A DNA stretch of 64,000 nt from Opitutales bacterium (GCA_022824405.1 JAJDZZ010000021.1:40656-104655), one strand, 5' to 3'. Shown: positions 17,296-26,829, numbered from the stretch's first letter. The notes: generated by a model from the sequence alone, not told the origin. A program made the numbers and translations.

Positions 17296-18462
17296 CTAAA
17301 AAAAGATGAAATTTACCACTATCCGTTCCGGGTTTTTCAAGGTGCTTCTCATTTCATCCGTCCATTCTCCATAGGGGGCGCGGTTGTTGACGGCGGCGGC
17401 GCAAATTACCTGGGCTTGAAGCGATGAGGTGGCCCCGAGGATTTCATAGTCCACGATTTCGCCGTCCTCATTCAACAAATAGGCCACCGATACCCGGGAT
17501 CGCCTTTCGGTCAAGCGTTGTTGGAAAATCAGGTTGTGCCATTCCAATTCAATCGTTTCGAACATGCGGTCCAAGTATTCGCCGAACTCGCTGAATTGGG
17601 CCGAATAATTGGCAAAATTGGCCAGACGCGAGACCCCCGACAAGTGACGCTTGAGAGGCCCGGAATGGGAATACTTGACCCTGGGTTGAGGAAGTCTTTC
17701 AGGCCTGTCTTCGGGGTTGGGTTCGGGACTGGGAGGCACAGGGGGAAGGAAAGGGGTTTCCTGCTGCACCACCTCGAAGCGGTTCCTGGTCGTATCTTCC
17801 TCGTCATCTCTTTCGCTCTCAACAAATTCATCCTCCTCCTCATCCTTCATTTCTTCGGGAACTTCCAGGAGGGAGCGGGGCCCTTCCTCTTCCAAGGCTT
17901 CTTCCTCGAAAGCAACCGGAGCAGTGGACCTTTGCCGGTCCAACTCCTCACGCGTCATGGGCCGGATGATCTGAATTTTCGGTTGGGACGGATCCTGTTG
18001 TTGGCGCGGTTCCGCATTGCTGGCCACGGAAGGGGGAACCGGGGGTGAAGGAGGCACCTGGATCGGGTCGCCCCGAACCACATTATTGAATTCTTCCGAT
18101 TCCCCCTCAACAAACGGGGTGGTTTCGTTGAGGTCATCCACCAATTTCTCATTGGCGGCCTGGGTATTTTGGGATCCAAAAAAATCCGTCTCATCCGGTT
18201 CGTTGTCGAAATCCTCCCTGTTGACCGGAACATACTGCTTCGTGTCATCCGGCACTTCCTCTTCATTGAGGATGATATCGAATTCCTGCCAGGGAAGATC
18301 GGGCTCGGCCGCGGCCATGACCAGAAGCGTTTCGGGAACGAGGAGAAAGAGAATGATGTGCGACAGAACGGTCCCGAGCAGGCCCCACAGGACTACCGGC
18401 CAGCGGGGAGCTTCATCGCTCCCGAATTCATTTTGAACACGACTGGATGAGATTTGGGCCAA
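17296..18462 (-). CDS. TonB/TolA-like envelope protein, acidic and proline-rich
   Basis: About 388 residues from a TTG start at 18462; the frame is open to an ATG at 18612. One membrane segment (VVLWGLLGTVLSHIILFLLV) is followed by a long, very acidic, Pro-rich middle (runs such as EEEALEEEGP and DEEEDEFVE). A folded C-terminal domain of about 100 residues comes last (RVSVAYLLNEDGEIVDYEI ... NRAPYGEW). That C-terminal domain and the layout are TonB/TolA-like: membrane anchor, periplasmic spacer, then a domain contacting an outer-membrane partner. Typical TonB spacers are Lys-Pro rich, while this one is acidic, which is unusual. No ExbBD genes are nearby. The start is uncertain; 18462 leaves room for promoters before the divergent Dabb gene. 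Confidence 0.6.
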   Translation of the reverse strand: MAQISSSRVQNEFGSDEAPRWPVVLWGLLGTVLSHIILFLLVPETLLVMAAAEPDLPWQEFDIILNEEEVPDDTKQYVPVNREDFDNEPDETDFFGSQNTQAANEKLVDDLNETTPFVEGESEEFNNVVRGDPIQVPPSPPVPPSVASNAEPRQQQDPSQPKIQIIRPMTREELDRQRSTAPVAFEEEALEEEGPRSLLEVPEEMKDEEEDEFVESERDDEEDTTRNRFEVVQQETPFLPPVPPSPEPNPEDRPERLPQPRVKYSHSGPLKRHLSGVSRLANFANYSAQFSEFGEYLDRMFETIELEWHNLIFQQRLTERRSRVSVAYLLNEDGEIVDYEILGATSSLQAQVICAAAVNNRAPYGEWTDEMRSTLKNPERIVVNFIFF

Positions 18463-18635
18463 AATCAGGATATTCGGTTCGCATTGATGGCTGTCTGGCA
18501 ATATGGGGGACCCACCTTGAACCCTCAAGCCTACAATGGAAGTTCCCTGATATGGTAAGGATACAACCCGACAAGATCCCGGAAGATCGCCATAAATTCT
18601 TGTTAGGGGCAAAAAAATCCATCAAAACGGATCCC

Positions 18636-18935
18636 ATGTTGGTACATTCCGTCTATTTTTTTCTGAAAGAAACCGTTTCGGACTCTGAAATAATTGAATT
18701 TGGCAAATCGGTAGAAGCATTGGCCGATATTGAAACGGTCCACGGCTTTTACCTGGGAACCCCGGCGGCAACCCCGGACAGACCCATTATCGAAAAGGGA
18801 TACGCCTTTGCCATGACCATTCTGTTTCAAACCATGGAAGATCACAACATTTACCAGGAACACCCCCTCCACCAAGCCTTCATCCGGAATAACAAGCGTC
18901 TTTGGGAAAAAGTTGTCATATACGACGCCGATTAG
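18636..18935 (+). CDS. Stress-responsive A/B barrel (Dabb) domain protein
   Basis: The 99 residues begin MLVHSVYFFLKETVSDSE, the usual opening of Dabb-domain proteins, and contain the family's FAMTILFQTMEDHNIYQEHPLH region. The domain is a ferredoxin-like dimeric barrel found in stress proteins, some polyketide cyclases and oxygenase-like enzymes. The sequence shows no clear catalytic residues. An upstream extension of the frame crosses into the promoter area and is ignored. It is followed at 27 bases by the deoxyribosyltransferase-like gene, so a common transcript is likely. Confidence 0.8.
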   Translation: MLVHSVYFFLKETVSDSEIIEFGKSVEALADIETVHGFYLGTPAATPDRPIIEKGYAFAMTILFQTMEDHNIYQEHPLHQAFIRNNKRLWEKVVIYDAD

Positions 18936-18962
18936 GAGGTGGAAGATCCAAGCGCTTTCCTG

Positions 18963-19652
18963 ATGACCGATAACCAAACCTTCACCTTTTATTTCGCCGG
19001 AGAACTCTTCAGCCACAAGCACCTGTTGGGAAATGCATGCCTTGCCCGGGAAATTTATCGGGTATCCCAGGGTAAATTTGTCGCCATTCTTCCGCAGGAT
19101 CTGGAATTGCGCGACCAGCATCCCCAGAGCATACGGGATCAGGATATCCTCGGGTTGCTGCGCTGCGATCTGGGGCTTTTCAATTACGATGGACCGGAGC
19201 TGGATTCGGGAACCGTGGTCGAGTTCATGATCGCCAAGTTTGCCGACATACCCGCCGTTTTGTTGAGGACGGATTTCCGCTATGGAGGAGACCAGAAGGG
19301 CGATCCCTGGAATCTGATGAGCAGCTTTTACCCGCGGACCGAGGTCGTGGTAATCCCCTCCATGCCGCTGGCCAAAACCCGCTCCTTCCAAAATGTGTTG
19401 CACGATCACTCCAATGTCACGGACACCGGTTTCAATGTGAAAGCCCAGGAAGCGGCCCTGGAAGAAATCGCCCGGAAAACCATAGCGGCCATGGAAAATG
19501 TGTTGCGACAGGGTCCGGTATTGGAAGGAAAAGACGTCGAGGCCATTTACCGCTACCTGGCCAAAATGCCGGGATTTCGAAGAAACCCCGAAGCAGTCGT
19601 CCGTATAATCGAGAGCGCTCTCCACCGTAAAAAGACCAAAGGCCTCCTCTAA
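18963..19652 (+). CDS. Nucleoside 2-deoxyribosyltransferase-like protein
   Basis: The 229 residues show features of the Nuc_deoxyrib_tr fold: an opening TFYFAGELFSHKHLLGNACLA, then QSIRDQDILGLLRCDLGLFNYDG and DSGTVVEFMIAKFADIPAVLLRTD. These resemble the Asp-containing and Glu-containing (E-F) catalytic loops of deoxyribosyltransferases. Such enzymes move deoxyribose between bases in nucleoside salvage, or hydrolyse related N-glycosidic bonds. The gene immediately before upp (4-base gap) supports a salvage role. A longer C-terminal part (about 140-229) is not explained by the core fold. The start ATG at 18963 is preferred over the open extension. Confidence 0.75.
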   Translation: MTDNQTFTFYFAGELFSHKHLLGNACLAREIYRVSQGKFVAILPQDLELRDQHPQSIRDQDILGLLRCDLGLFNYDGPELDSGTVVEFMIAKFADIPAVLLRTDFRYGGDQKGDPWNLMSSFYPRTEVVVIPSMPLAKTRSFQNVLHDHSNVTDTGFNVKAQEAALEEIARKTIAAMENVLRQGPVLEGKDVEAIYRYLAKMPGFRRNPEAVVRIIESALHRKKTKGLL

Positions 19653-19655
19653 GAC

Positions 19656-20276
19656 ATGCCGTTAACCCTGATCGATCATCCCCTGGCCGATGTCCTGATA
19701 ACCCAGTTGAGAAATAAGGACACAACCCAAGCCTCTTTTCGCGACTGTTGCGAGAAACTCACCTATCTTTTGATCATCGAAGCCACGCGATCGTTTGGCA
19801 CGGAGAACATTCGGGTAACCACACCCTTGGAAGTTACGGACGGGGTAAGGTGGCAACGGGAAATGACCATCGTATCCATATTGCGGGCCGGTATCGGTAT
19901 GGTGGACCCCATCCACAAATTCTTTCCCCATGCCTCCGTCGGCTACGTCGGTCTGGAACGAGACGAAGCAACCGCCATTGCCCACCGCTATTATTGCAAG
20001 TTGCCAAGCCTGGAAAATCGTCACGTATTGATCGTGGACCCCATGTTGGGCACGGCGGGATCCGCCCTTCAGACCATTGAAATATGTCGTCGACACGGGG
20101 CCACTGACATCGGGCTGATCATCATGTTCGCCGCCCCGGAAGGGATTGAGGCGCTGAAGGTAAAGTATCCCACCCTCCCCGTCTATGCTGCCGTATTGGA
20201 TCGCGAATTGAACGCCCAAAAATTTCTTCTTCCCGGGCTGGGAGACTTCGGTGACCGATTGTTCGACACCTCGTAG
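19656..20276 (+). CDS. upp: Uracil phosphoribosyltransferase (Upp)
   Basis: The 206 residues match the usual length. The PRPP-binding loop LIVDPMLGTAGSA (near 125-137) is present, as are the conserved VSILRAGIGMVD and the terminal GDFGDRLFDT tail. The enzyme makes UMP from uracil and PRPP in the cytosol. It starts four bases after the deoxyribosyltransferase-like gene, and the pair forms a pyrimidine-salvage unit. No uracil permease is adjacent. Confidence 0.95.
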   Translation: MPLTLIDHPLADVLITQLRNKDTTQASFRDCCEKLTYLLIIEATRSFGTENIRVTTPLEVTDGVRWQREMTIVSILRAGIGMVDPIHKFFPHASVGYVGLERDEATAIAHRYYCKLPSLENRHVLIVDPMLGTAGSALQTIEICRRHGATDIGLIIMFAAPEGIEALKVKYPTLPVYAAVLDRELNAQKFLLPGLGDFGDRLFDTS

Positions 20277-20353
20277 GCCCATGCCATCCCCGGATAAAAC
20301 GATGGAAATTCGATCCATCCAAACAGCCTTTTCCTTCCCGCCCGAATAACCCG

Positions 20354-21877
20354 ATGTCCCAGGACGCTTGCGAGGAGTTTCTCAAAGTCGCCCCCCAGTT
20401 CAAACTCGGGAAATTGGTTACCGAACGACCCCACCCTGACACCACGGATCTTTCCCTTCTGGCCAGGGAAGATTTGCCGGGAGCCATTGCCTGCTTAAAA
20501 GCGGTGGACGACAAAGCCTTGTCCCAAATGCGCGGTTACGCCGGAAAAATTGCCCGATTGGGCTCCGATATTCAAACCGTCCTGAGGCGGGGAAACCGCG
20601 TATTTCTGTGTGGTTGCGGAGCAACCGGGAGGCTGTCCATTGCCCTCGAGGTATTTTGCCGCGAAGGGATGATGGGGGAGGCCTCCCAGGATCGGGTCGT
20701 TGGATTCATGGCGGGGGGCGATGCCGCCCTGATCAAGTCGATCGAGAATTTCGAGGATCGGCCTTCCTTCGGAAAGCGGCAATTGTTGGAGTTGGGGTTT
20801 TCAGAGGACGATTTGTTTATCGGTATTACGGAGGGAGGGGAAACGCCCTACGTCATCGGGGCCACGGAAGCGGCGGCGAAATATTCCAATCGCAAACCCT
20901 GGTTTCTTTATTGTAATCCCGACGACCGACTCATCCGGCTGGTGGAAAGGTCCGCGTCAGTCCTCGGCAATAATGGAATTAGCAAATTGAACCTGCAGGT
21001 GGGTTCCATGGCGCTTTCCGGCAGCACCCGAATGCAGGCCAGCACCGTGCAAATGGCGGCGGTCGGTTGGGCCCTCATCCACGGGCACGACAGGGAGAAA
21101 ATTTTATCCGGCCTGGTTCGGTTAAGGGAATTCTGGGATGGGCTGGAAATCGCTCCTTTGGCCGATTTCACCAATTTGGAAGCCCGTATGTACCGGGATA
21201 AGGAATACGTTCTCTACCAAACCGAATCCTGCGGAGTAACCGTATTGACTGATACGACGGAACGATCCCCCACCTTCAGCTTGAGTCCGTTTGAAAATAA
21301 TCTTCTGCCCGGGGACAGTCCTTCCCTAAGTTATTTGACCCTTCCCCAAGCCCACGACCCGGCCTCGGCTTGGCGAGAACTGCTGAAACGTTCTCCCCGG
21401 TGCCTGGAATGGCCTGAAGTAGCAGCTTTCACGGGAGAAGAATTTTTCTACGGTTTCAACTTGGACTCGAATTGCGAGAAACGGCGGCGTCAAAAAACGG
21501 GGTCGCCCCATCACCACCGGTTCATCGTTGAATCGACCGACGAGGGGATACGGTGGAACCTGGGTCCGACCGATTGGGATATGGCAACCGGCACATTTGG
21601 CATTTTGGAAAAAAACCTGATCCTCAAAATGCTCTTGAATATCCATTCAACCCTGGTCATGGGAAAACTCGGACGATACGAAAGCAATTTGATGACCTAC
21701 GTAAAACCCAGCAATTTCAAGCTAATCGACCGAAGTATCCGCTACGTAAGGTTGTTGGCGAGGCATCGGAATATCGAACCTCCGAGCTACCCGGAGGTGG
21801 CCCGCCTCTTGTTTGAAGTGAAAGATACCATTGGCCCCGAAGATCCCATTGTATTGAAGGTATTGGAAAAATTGTGA
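20354..21877 (+). CDS. MurQ-like SIS-domain protein, large form
   Basis: The 507 residues contain a MurQ/glucokinase-regulator-like segment: [16 protein letters not shown] near the start, then a SIS core with [34 protein letters not shown] and [15 protein letters not shown]. MurQ cleaves the lactyl ether of N-acetylmuramic acid 6-phosphate; GCKR-like proteins with the same fold regulate sugar kinases. At 507 residues it is longer than MurQ (about 300) and has an extra C-terminal half of about 200 residues. It may therefore be a GCKR-like sugar-phosphate sensor or isomerase rather than a true MurQ. It overlaps the open extension of metA by a few bases, so the two may share a transcript. Confidence 0.7.
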   Translation: MSQDACEEFLKVAPQFKLGKLVTERPHPDTTDLSLLAREDLPGAIACLKAVDDKALSQMRGYAGKIARLGSDIQTVLRRGNRVFLCGCGATGRLSIALEVFCREGMMGEASQDRVVGFMAGGDAALIKSIENFEDRPSFGKRQLLELGFSEDDLFIGITEGGETPYVIGATEAAAKYSNRKPWFLYCNPDDRLIRLVERSASVLGNNGISKLNLQVGSMALSGSTRMQASTVQMAAVGWALIHGHDREKILSGLVRLREFWDGLEIAPLADFTNLEARMYRDKEYVLYQTESCGVTVLTDTTERSPTFSLSPFENNLLPGDSPSLSYLTLPQAHDPASAWRELLKRSPRCLEWPEVAAFTGEEFFYGFNLDSNCEKRRRQKTGSPHHHRFIVESTDEGIRWNLGPTDWDMATGTFGILEKNLILKMLLNIHSTLVMGKLGRYESNLMTYVKPSNFKLIDRSIRYVRLLARHRNIEPPSYPEVARLLFEVKDTIGPEDPIVLKVLEKL

Positions 21878-21906
21878 TACAGTGGCCCTTTCCCGAATTT
21901 CCCACC

Positions 21907-22824
21907 ATGCCTATAAAGATTCCCGATAATCTCCCGGCAAGGAGCGCCCTGGAAGCCGAAAACATCTTCGTTATGACCGAAGACAGGGCCATCCATCAGG
22001 ATATCCGCGCCCTCGAAGTGGCGGTGCTCAACCTGATGCCCAATAAAATCGAGACAGAAACCCAATTGTTGCGGTTACTCGGAAACACCCCCCTCCAGGT
22101 CAATATCACATTTCTGACGACCGACACCTACAAATCAAGGAATACGAGTAAAGATCACCTTTCGGCCTTTTATCAGACCTGGAATGAGGTAAAGGCCTAT
22201 AAATTCGATGGCCTCATCATTACCGGAGCCCCCATCGAACGACTGGATTGGAAAGCCGTCGCCTACTGGAAGGAGCTGACCGCAATCCTGGATTGGAGTC
22301 GGACCCACGTGTGGTCCTGCTTTTTCATTTGCTGGGGAGCCCAAGCAGCCCTTCAGCACTTCTACGGCATCCCCAAATACGAGTTGTCCGAAAAATTGTT
22401 CGGTCTCTTCACCCATAAGAAAATAAAACGAGACTCGATCCTGTTGAGGGGCTTTGACGAAGAATTTACCGTTCCCGTAAGCCGCCACACGGAGGTGCGC
22501 CGCCACGATATCGAAAAGGTGAACGACTTGGATATCCTGTCCGAATCCGATGAATCGGGGCTCTATATCGTTCGGGACAAATCCACCCGTCGGCTCTACG
22601 TCTTCAATCATTCGGAATACGAGGCCGATACCCTCAAACGCGAATACGAACGCGACCTGGAGAAAAACCTGCCCATTTCCAAGCCCCGGAACTACTTTCC
22701 AAACGACGATCCCAGCCAAAAACCCATCCTGTGTTGGAGGGCCCATTCAAACCTCCTCTACAATAACTGGCTCAATTACTACGTTTACCAGAGCACCCCC
22801 TACGACATCAACCAGATCGATTGA
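21907..22824 (+). CDS. metAA: Homoserine O-acetyltransferase, MetA type
   Basis: The 305 residues begin [22 protein letters not shown], the standard MetA N-terminus. Catalytic Cys lies in [16 protein letters not shown], the conserved His in [10 protein letters not shown] and Glu in [10 protein letters not shown]. The fold transfers an acyl group from acyl-CoA to homoserine in methionine synthesis. In [10 protein letters not shown] a Glu occupies the position reported to separate acetyl-CoA enzymes (Glu) from succinyl-CoA enzymes (Gly). Acetyl-CoA use is therefore predicted. The ATG at 21907 is chosen over the open extension that overlaps the upstream gene. Part of repeat word H follows the stop directly. 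Confidence 0.9.
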   Translation: MPIKIPDNLPARSALEAENIFVMTEDRAIHQDIRALEVAVLNLMPNKIETETQLLRLLGNTPLQVNITFLTTDTYKSRNTSKDHLSAFYQTWNEVKAYKFDGLIITGAPIERLDWKAVAYWKELTAILDWSRTHVWSCFFICWGAQAALQHFYGIPKYELSEKLFGLFTHKKIKRDSILLRGFDEEFTVPVSRHTEVRRHDIEKVNDLDILSESDESGLYIVRDKSTRRLYVFNHSEYEADTLKREYERDLEKNLPISKPRNYFPNDDPSQKPILCWRAHSNLLYNNWLNYYVYQSTPYDINQID

Positions 22825-23160
22825 AGCGCCAATCAGGAATGAGAGAGAAGGGAAAAAACCACAGAGGACACAGAGATAAAAAAGGATGAAGAAATGACTC
22901 TCGCAAAGATCGCAAAGGGCGCAAAGGTATCCGGCTTCGCCGGAAGAAGATTTAACGGAGGGGGGACATTCCTGTCCCCCGCCATGCCGGATACCTCTGG
23001 GCATGGCCCAGACACTATTTCTCAACTGTAGGAGCGGCTTTACGCCGCGATCCCAATAAACGTCCTCACCCCAATCGGGGGATAAACCCCCTCCTACAGT
23101 TTATAATGCCTCTTCTCCCCAATTCCTCATTCCTCATTCCTAATTCCTAATTGGCGCGCC
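22825..23160. repeat. Repeat-rich gap: H, A-B-C-D array, REP-like K, H
   Basis: After a half word H (gcgccaatcaggaatgag), words A (22855-22879), B (about 22895-22926), C (ATCCGGCTTCGCCGGAA) and D (GGGGACATTCCTGTCCCC, about 22963-22980) follow in that order. From 23027 to 23100 lies a REP-like element: ctgtaggagcggctttacgc, then an inverted half ending cccctcctacag. A full word H (23113-23171) finishes the gap and enters the 3' end of the second dus gene. No gene is visible. Confidence 0.8.
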
Positions 23161-24135
23161 TCAGCGCGCCTTTGTGTTCTTCAACTCCAACAAACCCTCC
23201 AATCGGTCCAACCGACTCAAGCGATCCCGAACCTTTCGGGCCCCTTTGAATTCCTTGAAGAAAACGACGAGGCGTGGCTTCAATTTGCCCAGCAAAGCGC
23301 GGGGAGGCAGGTGGGCATAGTGCCGTCTCATGATACCTGCGTAACGCAGAACCGCCTCCCAGCGGTCCTCCAAAGTAGGGATAGGGGTGTTTGGCTGGCC
23401 GTCCCGGATCTCCGCTTTGATTTGGCTGAAAATCCAGGGATTGCCTAAAGCGGCGCGTCCCACCATCAAACCGGACACCCCGAATTCCGACCGCAGGGCC
23501 CGAACGTCATAGCCGTTTTGCCTGCTGCCGTTGCCAATTACCGGAATTGAAACGGCCTGGGCCGTTCGGTGGATGATCTCCCAATTGGCGTCCCCCCGAT
23601 AACCCTGCATCCTGGTGCGGCCGTGAATGGCCAGGGCCCGGATGCCGACCGATTCAATCCATTGCCCCACTTCCACCGCGACTAGCGAATCGTCATCCCA
23701 GCCAATGCGGATTTTCGCGGTGACGGGATAATCGGGAACAGCCTCCACCACGGATTTACAAATGGCCGCCAGCAAAGGCAAATCCCTCAGCAAGGAAGAA
23801 CCGGCATTTTTACAAGTCACCTTGCGGGCCGGACAACCAAAGTTCAGGTCGATAAAATCCGGCTGCAAACGCCGGACAATTTTTTCGGCCGCCCGGGCCA
23901 TTATCTCGGGTTCGGAGCCGAATATCTGGATCCCCATGGGACGCTGGCTATCGGAAAATTGAATTTGATTCCACACCTTGAAATCCCCCCTTACCACGGC
24001 GTCGGCCAATACGAATTCCGAAACCAGAACATCCGCTCCCATCTCCTTGCAGAGGGTGCGAAATCCCATGTCGGTAAATCCGGCCATTGGCGCCAGGTAA
24101 AGGGGAAATTTTCCGGGCTCGAACCAGTGGAGCAT
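23161..24135 (-). CDS. tRNA-dihydrouridine synthase family protein, copy 2
   Basis: The 324 residues form a Dus barrel with LYLAPMAGFTDMGFRTLC at the FMN site. Catalytic Cys is in DLNFGCPARKVTCKNAG (near residue 100), LAIHGRTRMQGYRG is near 170, and the terminal GLMVGRAALGNPWIF region binds phosphate. It is a paralogue of the gene at 15217 rather than a duplicate, since sequence outside the motifs differs. The C-terminal residues KAR and the TGA stop fall within the first arm of word H, so the true end is set by the repeat. The region upstream (24136-24267) holds no recognisable gene. Confidence 0.9.
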   Translation of the reverse strand: MLHWFEPGKFPLYLAPMAGFTDMGFRTLCKEMGADVLVSEFVLADAVVRGDFKVWNQIQFSDSQRPMGIQIFGSEPEIMARAAEKIVRRLQPDFIDLNFGCPARKVTCKNAGSSLLRDLPLLAAICKSVVEAVPDYPVTAKIRIGWDDDSLVAVEVGQWIESVGIRALAIHGRTRMQGYRGDANWEIIHRTAQAVSIPVIGNGSRQNGYDVRALRSEFGVSGLMVGRAALGNPWIFSQIKAEIRDGQPNTPIPTLEDRWEAVLRYAGIMRRHYAHLPPRALLGKLKPRLVVFFKEFKGARKVRDRLSRLDRLEGLLELKNTKAR

Positions 24136-24267
24136 AATGCCCTACCCTGCCGTCCCGACAACCAAAGTCAATACGTCGGGGTCATGCCTTGTAATCTTGA
24201 CGCAGCTTGCGGAGTCAACCGATTCAAGGCTTGAACCCTTCCTCCACGCGCTTTCCCACATCCCTCA

Positions 24268-24327
24268 AGGGGTCAGTCCTGGATTTTCAAGAGGGGGACA
24301 TGTCAAAAATCAAGGAGCTGACCCCGA
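24268..24327. repeat. REP-like palindrome I, copy 2, overlapping the S9 peptidase 3' end
   Basis: GGGGTCAGTCCTGGATTTTC pairs with AAAAATCAAGGAGCTGACCCC around a loop holding GGGGGACATGTC. Read on the minus strand, its outer arm supplies the codons for Gly-Ser-Ala-Pro and the TGA stop of the S9 peptidase. Copy 1 is at 10107-10162. Confidence 0.8.
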
Positions 24328-26829
24328 CGGGCGTTCGTCCTCCGCTTCGATGTGCCACACATCCCCCACGGCGGGAAAATCGTCCTGGGCCCAATTGCTT
24401 CGGTTGGGATTGCTCGGGTCCTTCTTCACGTAGAGATCGAGCCATTGTTCCATTTCAGCCAGCATGTGCAGGATGGATTTATCCCCGCGAAAGGTATGCC
24501 CCTCATGGGGAAATAAAACCAGGCGGGCCGTCCCTCCCATTCCCCGTATCGCTTGAAACAACCTTTCGCTTTGCAGGGGAAAAGTGCCCGAATTATCGTC
24601 TTTGCGACCGTGGAACAACAAGAGGGGTTCTCTGATGTTCTGGACCCGGAAAAGGGGAGACATCTGAAGATAAACATTAGGCACCTGCCAAAAAAACCGT
24701 TCTTCATTTTGAAATCCGAATGGGGTCAGGGTTCGGTTATAGGCCCCGTTGCGGGCTATGCCCGCGCTGAACAGATCGGTATTGGCCAAGAGGTTCACTG
24801 CCAGAAATGCCCCGTAGGAATTGCCGCCGATGCCGATGCGACCTTTCTCACTGATACCCAGACGCAGCAACCTGCTCACCAGCGCTTGAGCAGACAACTT
24901 GATTTGCCGGATGAAATCATCGTTAGGGCTGGCCTTGTTCCTGCCGATAATGGGCATGGGGGGACCGTCCACGACGGCATAGCCCCGCCTTACCCAAATA
25001 GCGGGGCGGTACCAGCGCGCCTCGTAAAATTCATAGGGGGAGAAATTGGTCTGAGCCGCATAGGACGGATCACTATAGGATTTCGGGTAGGCCCAGATCA
25101 AGGTGGGTAAAGGCCCGTCCCGTTCCGGGTCGTAACCGGAGGGGAGGTAAAGATTGGCCGTGAGTTCCAAATAATCGGATCGCTTATACCTCAGGATCCT
25201 ATGTTGCATTCCATTCAGAAGGCGGTAGGGGTTGGATTCCCGGGTGATCGATCGCTCGAATTTATCCTCCGGATTCCACAAAAAGTGATTGGGGGGCATC
25301 TCCCTCGACTCGCGTTGAACCAGCAACCGGTTCCGTTTCGTATCGAGCAGGGTATGAGGCCTTTCGTAGAAGGGGGGTTGAGAACGAAAAATTTCTTTCT
25401 TTCTTTTCGTCAACAGATTGAATTTTACCAAAAACGGTCGGTCGCCTTCCCGCGTTCCCCCATCTCCGACCAGGTAGATATGGTCTGCTCCCTCGTCCGT
25501 CTGAAGAATGGGCAGTCCCTTCTCATTGTAGGTTATCAATGGATATCCCGAATGTTTGTAACGATCCCCTACCTTGTTGGTTATCAATCGGCGGGGAGAC
25601 TTTCTTTCCCCCCGATCGGGATACATGCGGAGAAAGGACATCTCTCTCTCTTCTCCATTGAGCAGGACCAACAAGGCCAAGTCTCCGCTGTGCCAGATCA
25701 CGTCGGCCAATCGTTGGCGCAACCGGGCCAATACCTCCGGTGGCCCGGCAAAGGGCGCCTTCAAACTGTAAAGTATGTCGCGTATCCTCGCTTTGCGGCG
25801 AAAATCACCCCCATCCTGGGCTTCTACCCAGACCAGAGTGGCGGGAGCATCGGGTCTCCACCGAACCCCCCTGGCACCGGGATGAACGGCGCTTTTGCTG
25901 GAGGACATGGCTTCTCCCAAAGGGGCGGTAGCCACCGTTTTGAGGTATCCATCCCGGACCGTCCAAACCTCCCAATGGTATCCGAACCGTTCTTCGGGAA
26001 CCATGTCGGACCAGGGTTCAACCAGCCTTTCCACCAACAAATATTTCCCATCCGGACTGGGTTGAATGGACCGAAACAATCCCGGATTCCCCACGTGGAC
26101 GGTGTCCCCGTTCAACCTCACGCAGGTAATTTGCGAGGAAAAATAGTACTCGAACCGTTTTACATCTTCGGCCGTTTCCAGCAGGTCCTGAAAGGTATAT
26201 GCCGGAAGGGCCCTATCCCTTGTCACGTGAACGACCGGTCCATCCGAAGCTGAATCTTCTCCCGGCGGATCCCTCCAATTCTTCGGCACGGATTTCAACC
26301 ACAGGGATTGGCTGGAGGATCCCCATTGCATGGTCGCACCCAGTCCTGGGTGAATGCGGATTCCCGACCACCGTTCAGCTTTCGCCGTTCGCGTATCCAT
26401 CTTCCACAAACCGACTCCGTTTTCCTCTTCCAGCAAAAGAGCAAGCCAGGACCCATTGGGTGACCACCTCACAGTGAGTATTATCGGATCGGCCGGCAAA
26501 CCGGTGACCGGCATGGGCGGACCTTCTTCGATCCGGACAAGGGTGAGGCGATCCAGGTAAAGCGATCGGTTTGGGGCCAAGGTTTCGGGATGGAGAATTC
26601 GTCCGGCAAGTCGAATTTCTTCCCTGGCCAGCCGATCCATCGGAATGAGCCCTTTCAGCCCCAATTGGAGGAGAAATCGCTTGGTAGGATCGATCACGGT
26701 AAGGGGCAGCCAAGGCGCCCTCGCCAACTCGACGATCTCAGGAGAGGGTTCGCCGTATCGAACATCTTGAATGGCATTTACTCCCTGGCTCCAACCGCAC
26801 AGTAGAATGGCGCTTATGAAACGGACCAT
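24310..26829 (-). CDS. Secreted S9-family (prolyl-oligopeptidase-like) serine peptidase
   Basis: The 839 residues begin with a signal peptide (VRFISAILLCGWSQGVNA). An N-terminal beta-propeller-like region (about 60-590) is followed by an alpha/beta-hydrolase domain. The nucleophile is in GIGGNSYGAFLAV (Ser near 675), the Asp in LFHGRKDDNSG and the His in FPHEGHTFRG. The family cleaves short peptides after proline or glutamate. Export to the periplasm or surface suggests peptide scavenging. The last residues (GSAP) and the stop come from a REP-like palindrome, just after a charged, non-conserved tail. The start at 26829 is the only ATG that keeps the signal peptide. Confidence 0.88.
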   Translation of the reverse strand: MVRFISAILLCGWSQGVNAIQDVRYGEPSPEIVELARAPWLPLTVIDPTKRFLLQLGLKGLIPMDRLAREEIRLAGRILHPETLAPNRSLYLDRLTLVRIEEGPPMPVTGLPADPIILTVRWSPNGSWLALLLEEENGVGLWKMDTRTAKAERWSGIRIHPGLGATMQWGSSSQSLWLKSVPKNWRDPPGEDSASDGPVVHVTRDRALPAYTFQDLLETAEDVKRFEYYFSSQITCVRLNGDTVHVGNPGLFRSIQPSPDGKYLLVERLVEPWSDMVPEERFGYHWEVWTVRDGYLKTVATAPLGEAMSSSKSAVHPGARGVRWRPDAPATLVWVEAQDGGDFRRKARIRDILYSLKAPFAGPPEVLARLRQRLADVIWHSGDLALLVLLNGEEREMSFLRMYPDRGERKSPRRLITNKVGDRYKHSGYPLITYNEKGLPILQTDEGADHIYLVGDGGTREGDRPFLVKFNLLTKRKKEIFRSQPPFYERPHTLLDTKRNRLLVQRESREMPPNHFLWNPEDKFERSITRESNPYRLLNGMQHRILRYKRSDYLELTANLYLPSGYDPERDGPLPTLIWAYPKSYSDPSYAAQTNFSPYEFYEARWYRPAIWVRRGYAVVDGPPMPIIGRNKASPNDDFIRQIKLSAQALVSRLLRLGISEKGRIGIGGNSYGAFLAVNLLANTDLFSAGIARNGAYNRTLTPFGFQNEERFFWQVPNVYLQMSPLFRVQNIREPLLLFHGRKDDNSGTFPLQSERLFQAIRGMGGTARLVLFPHEGHTFRGDKSILHMLAEMEQWLDLYVKKDPSNPNRSNWAQDDFPAVGDVWHIEAEDERPSGSAP

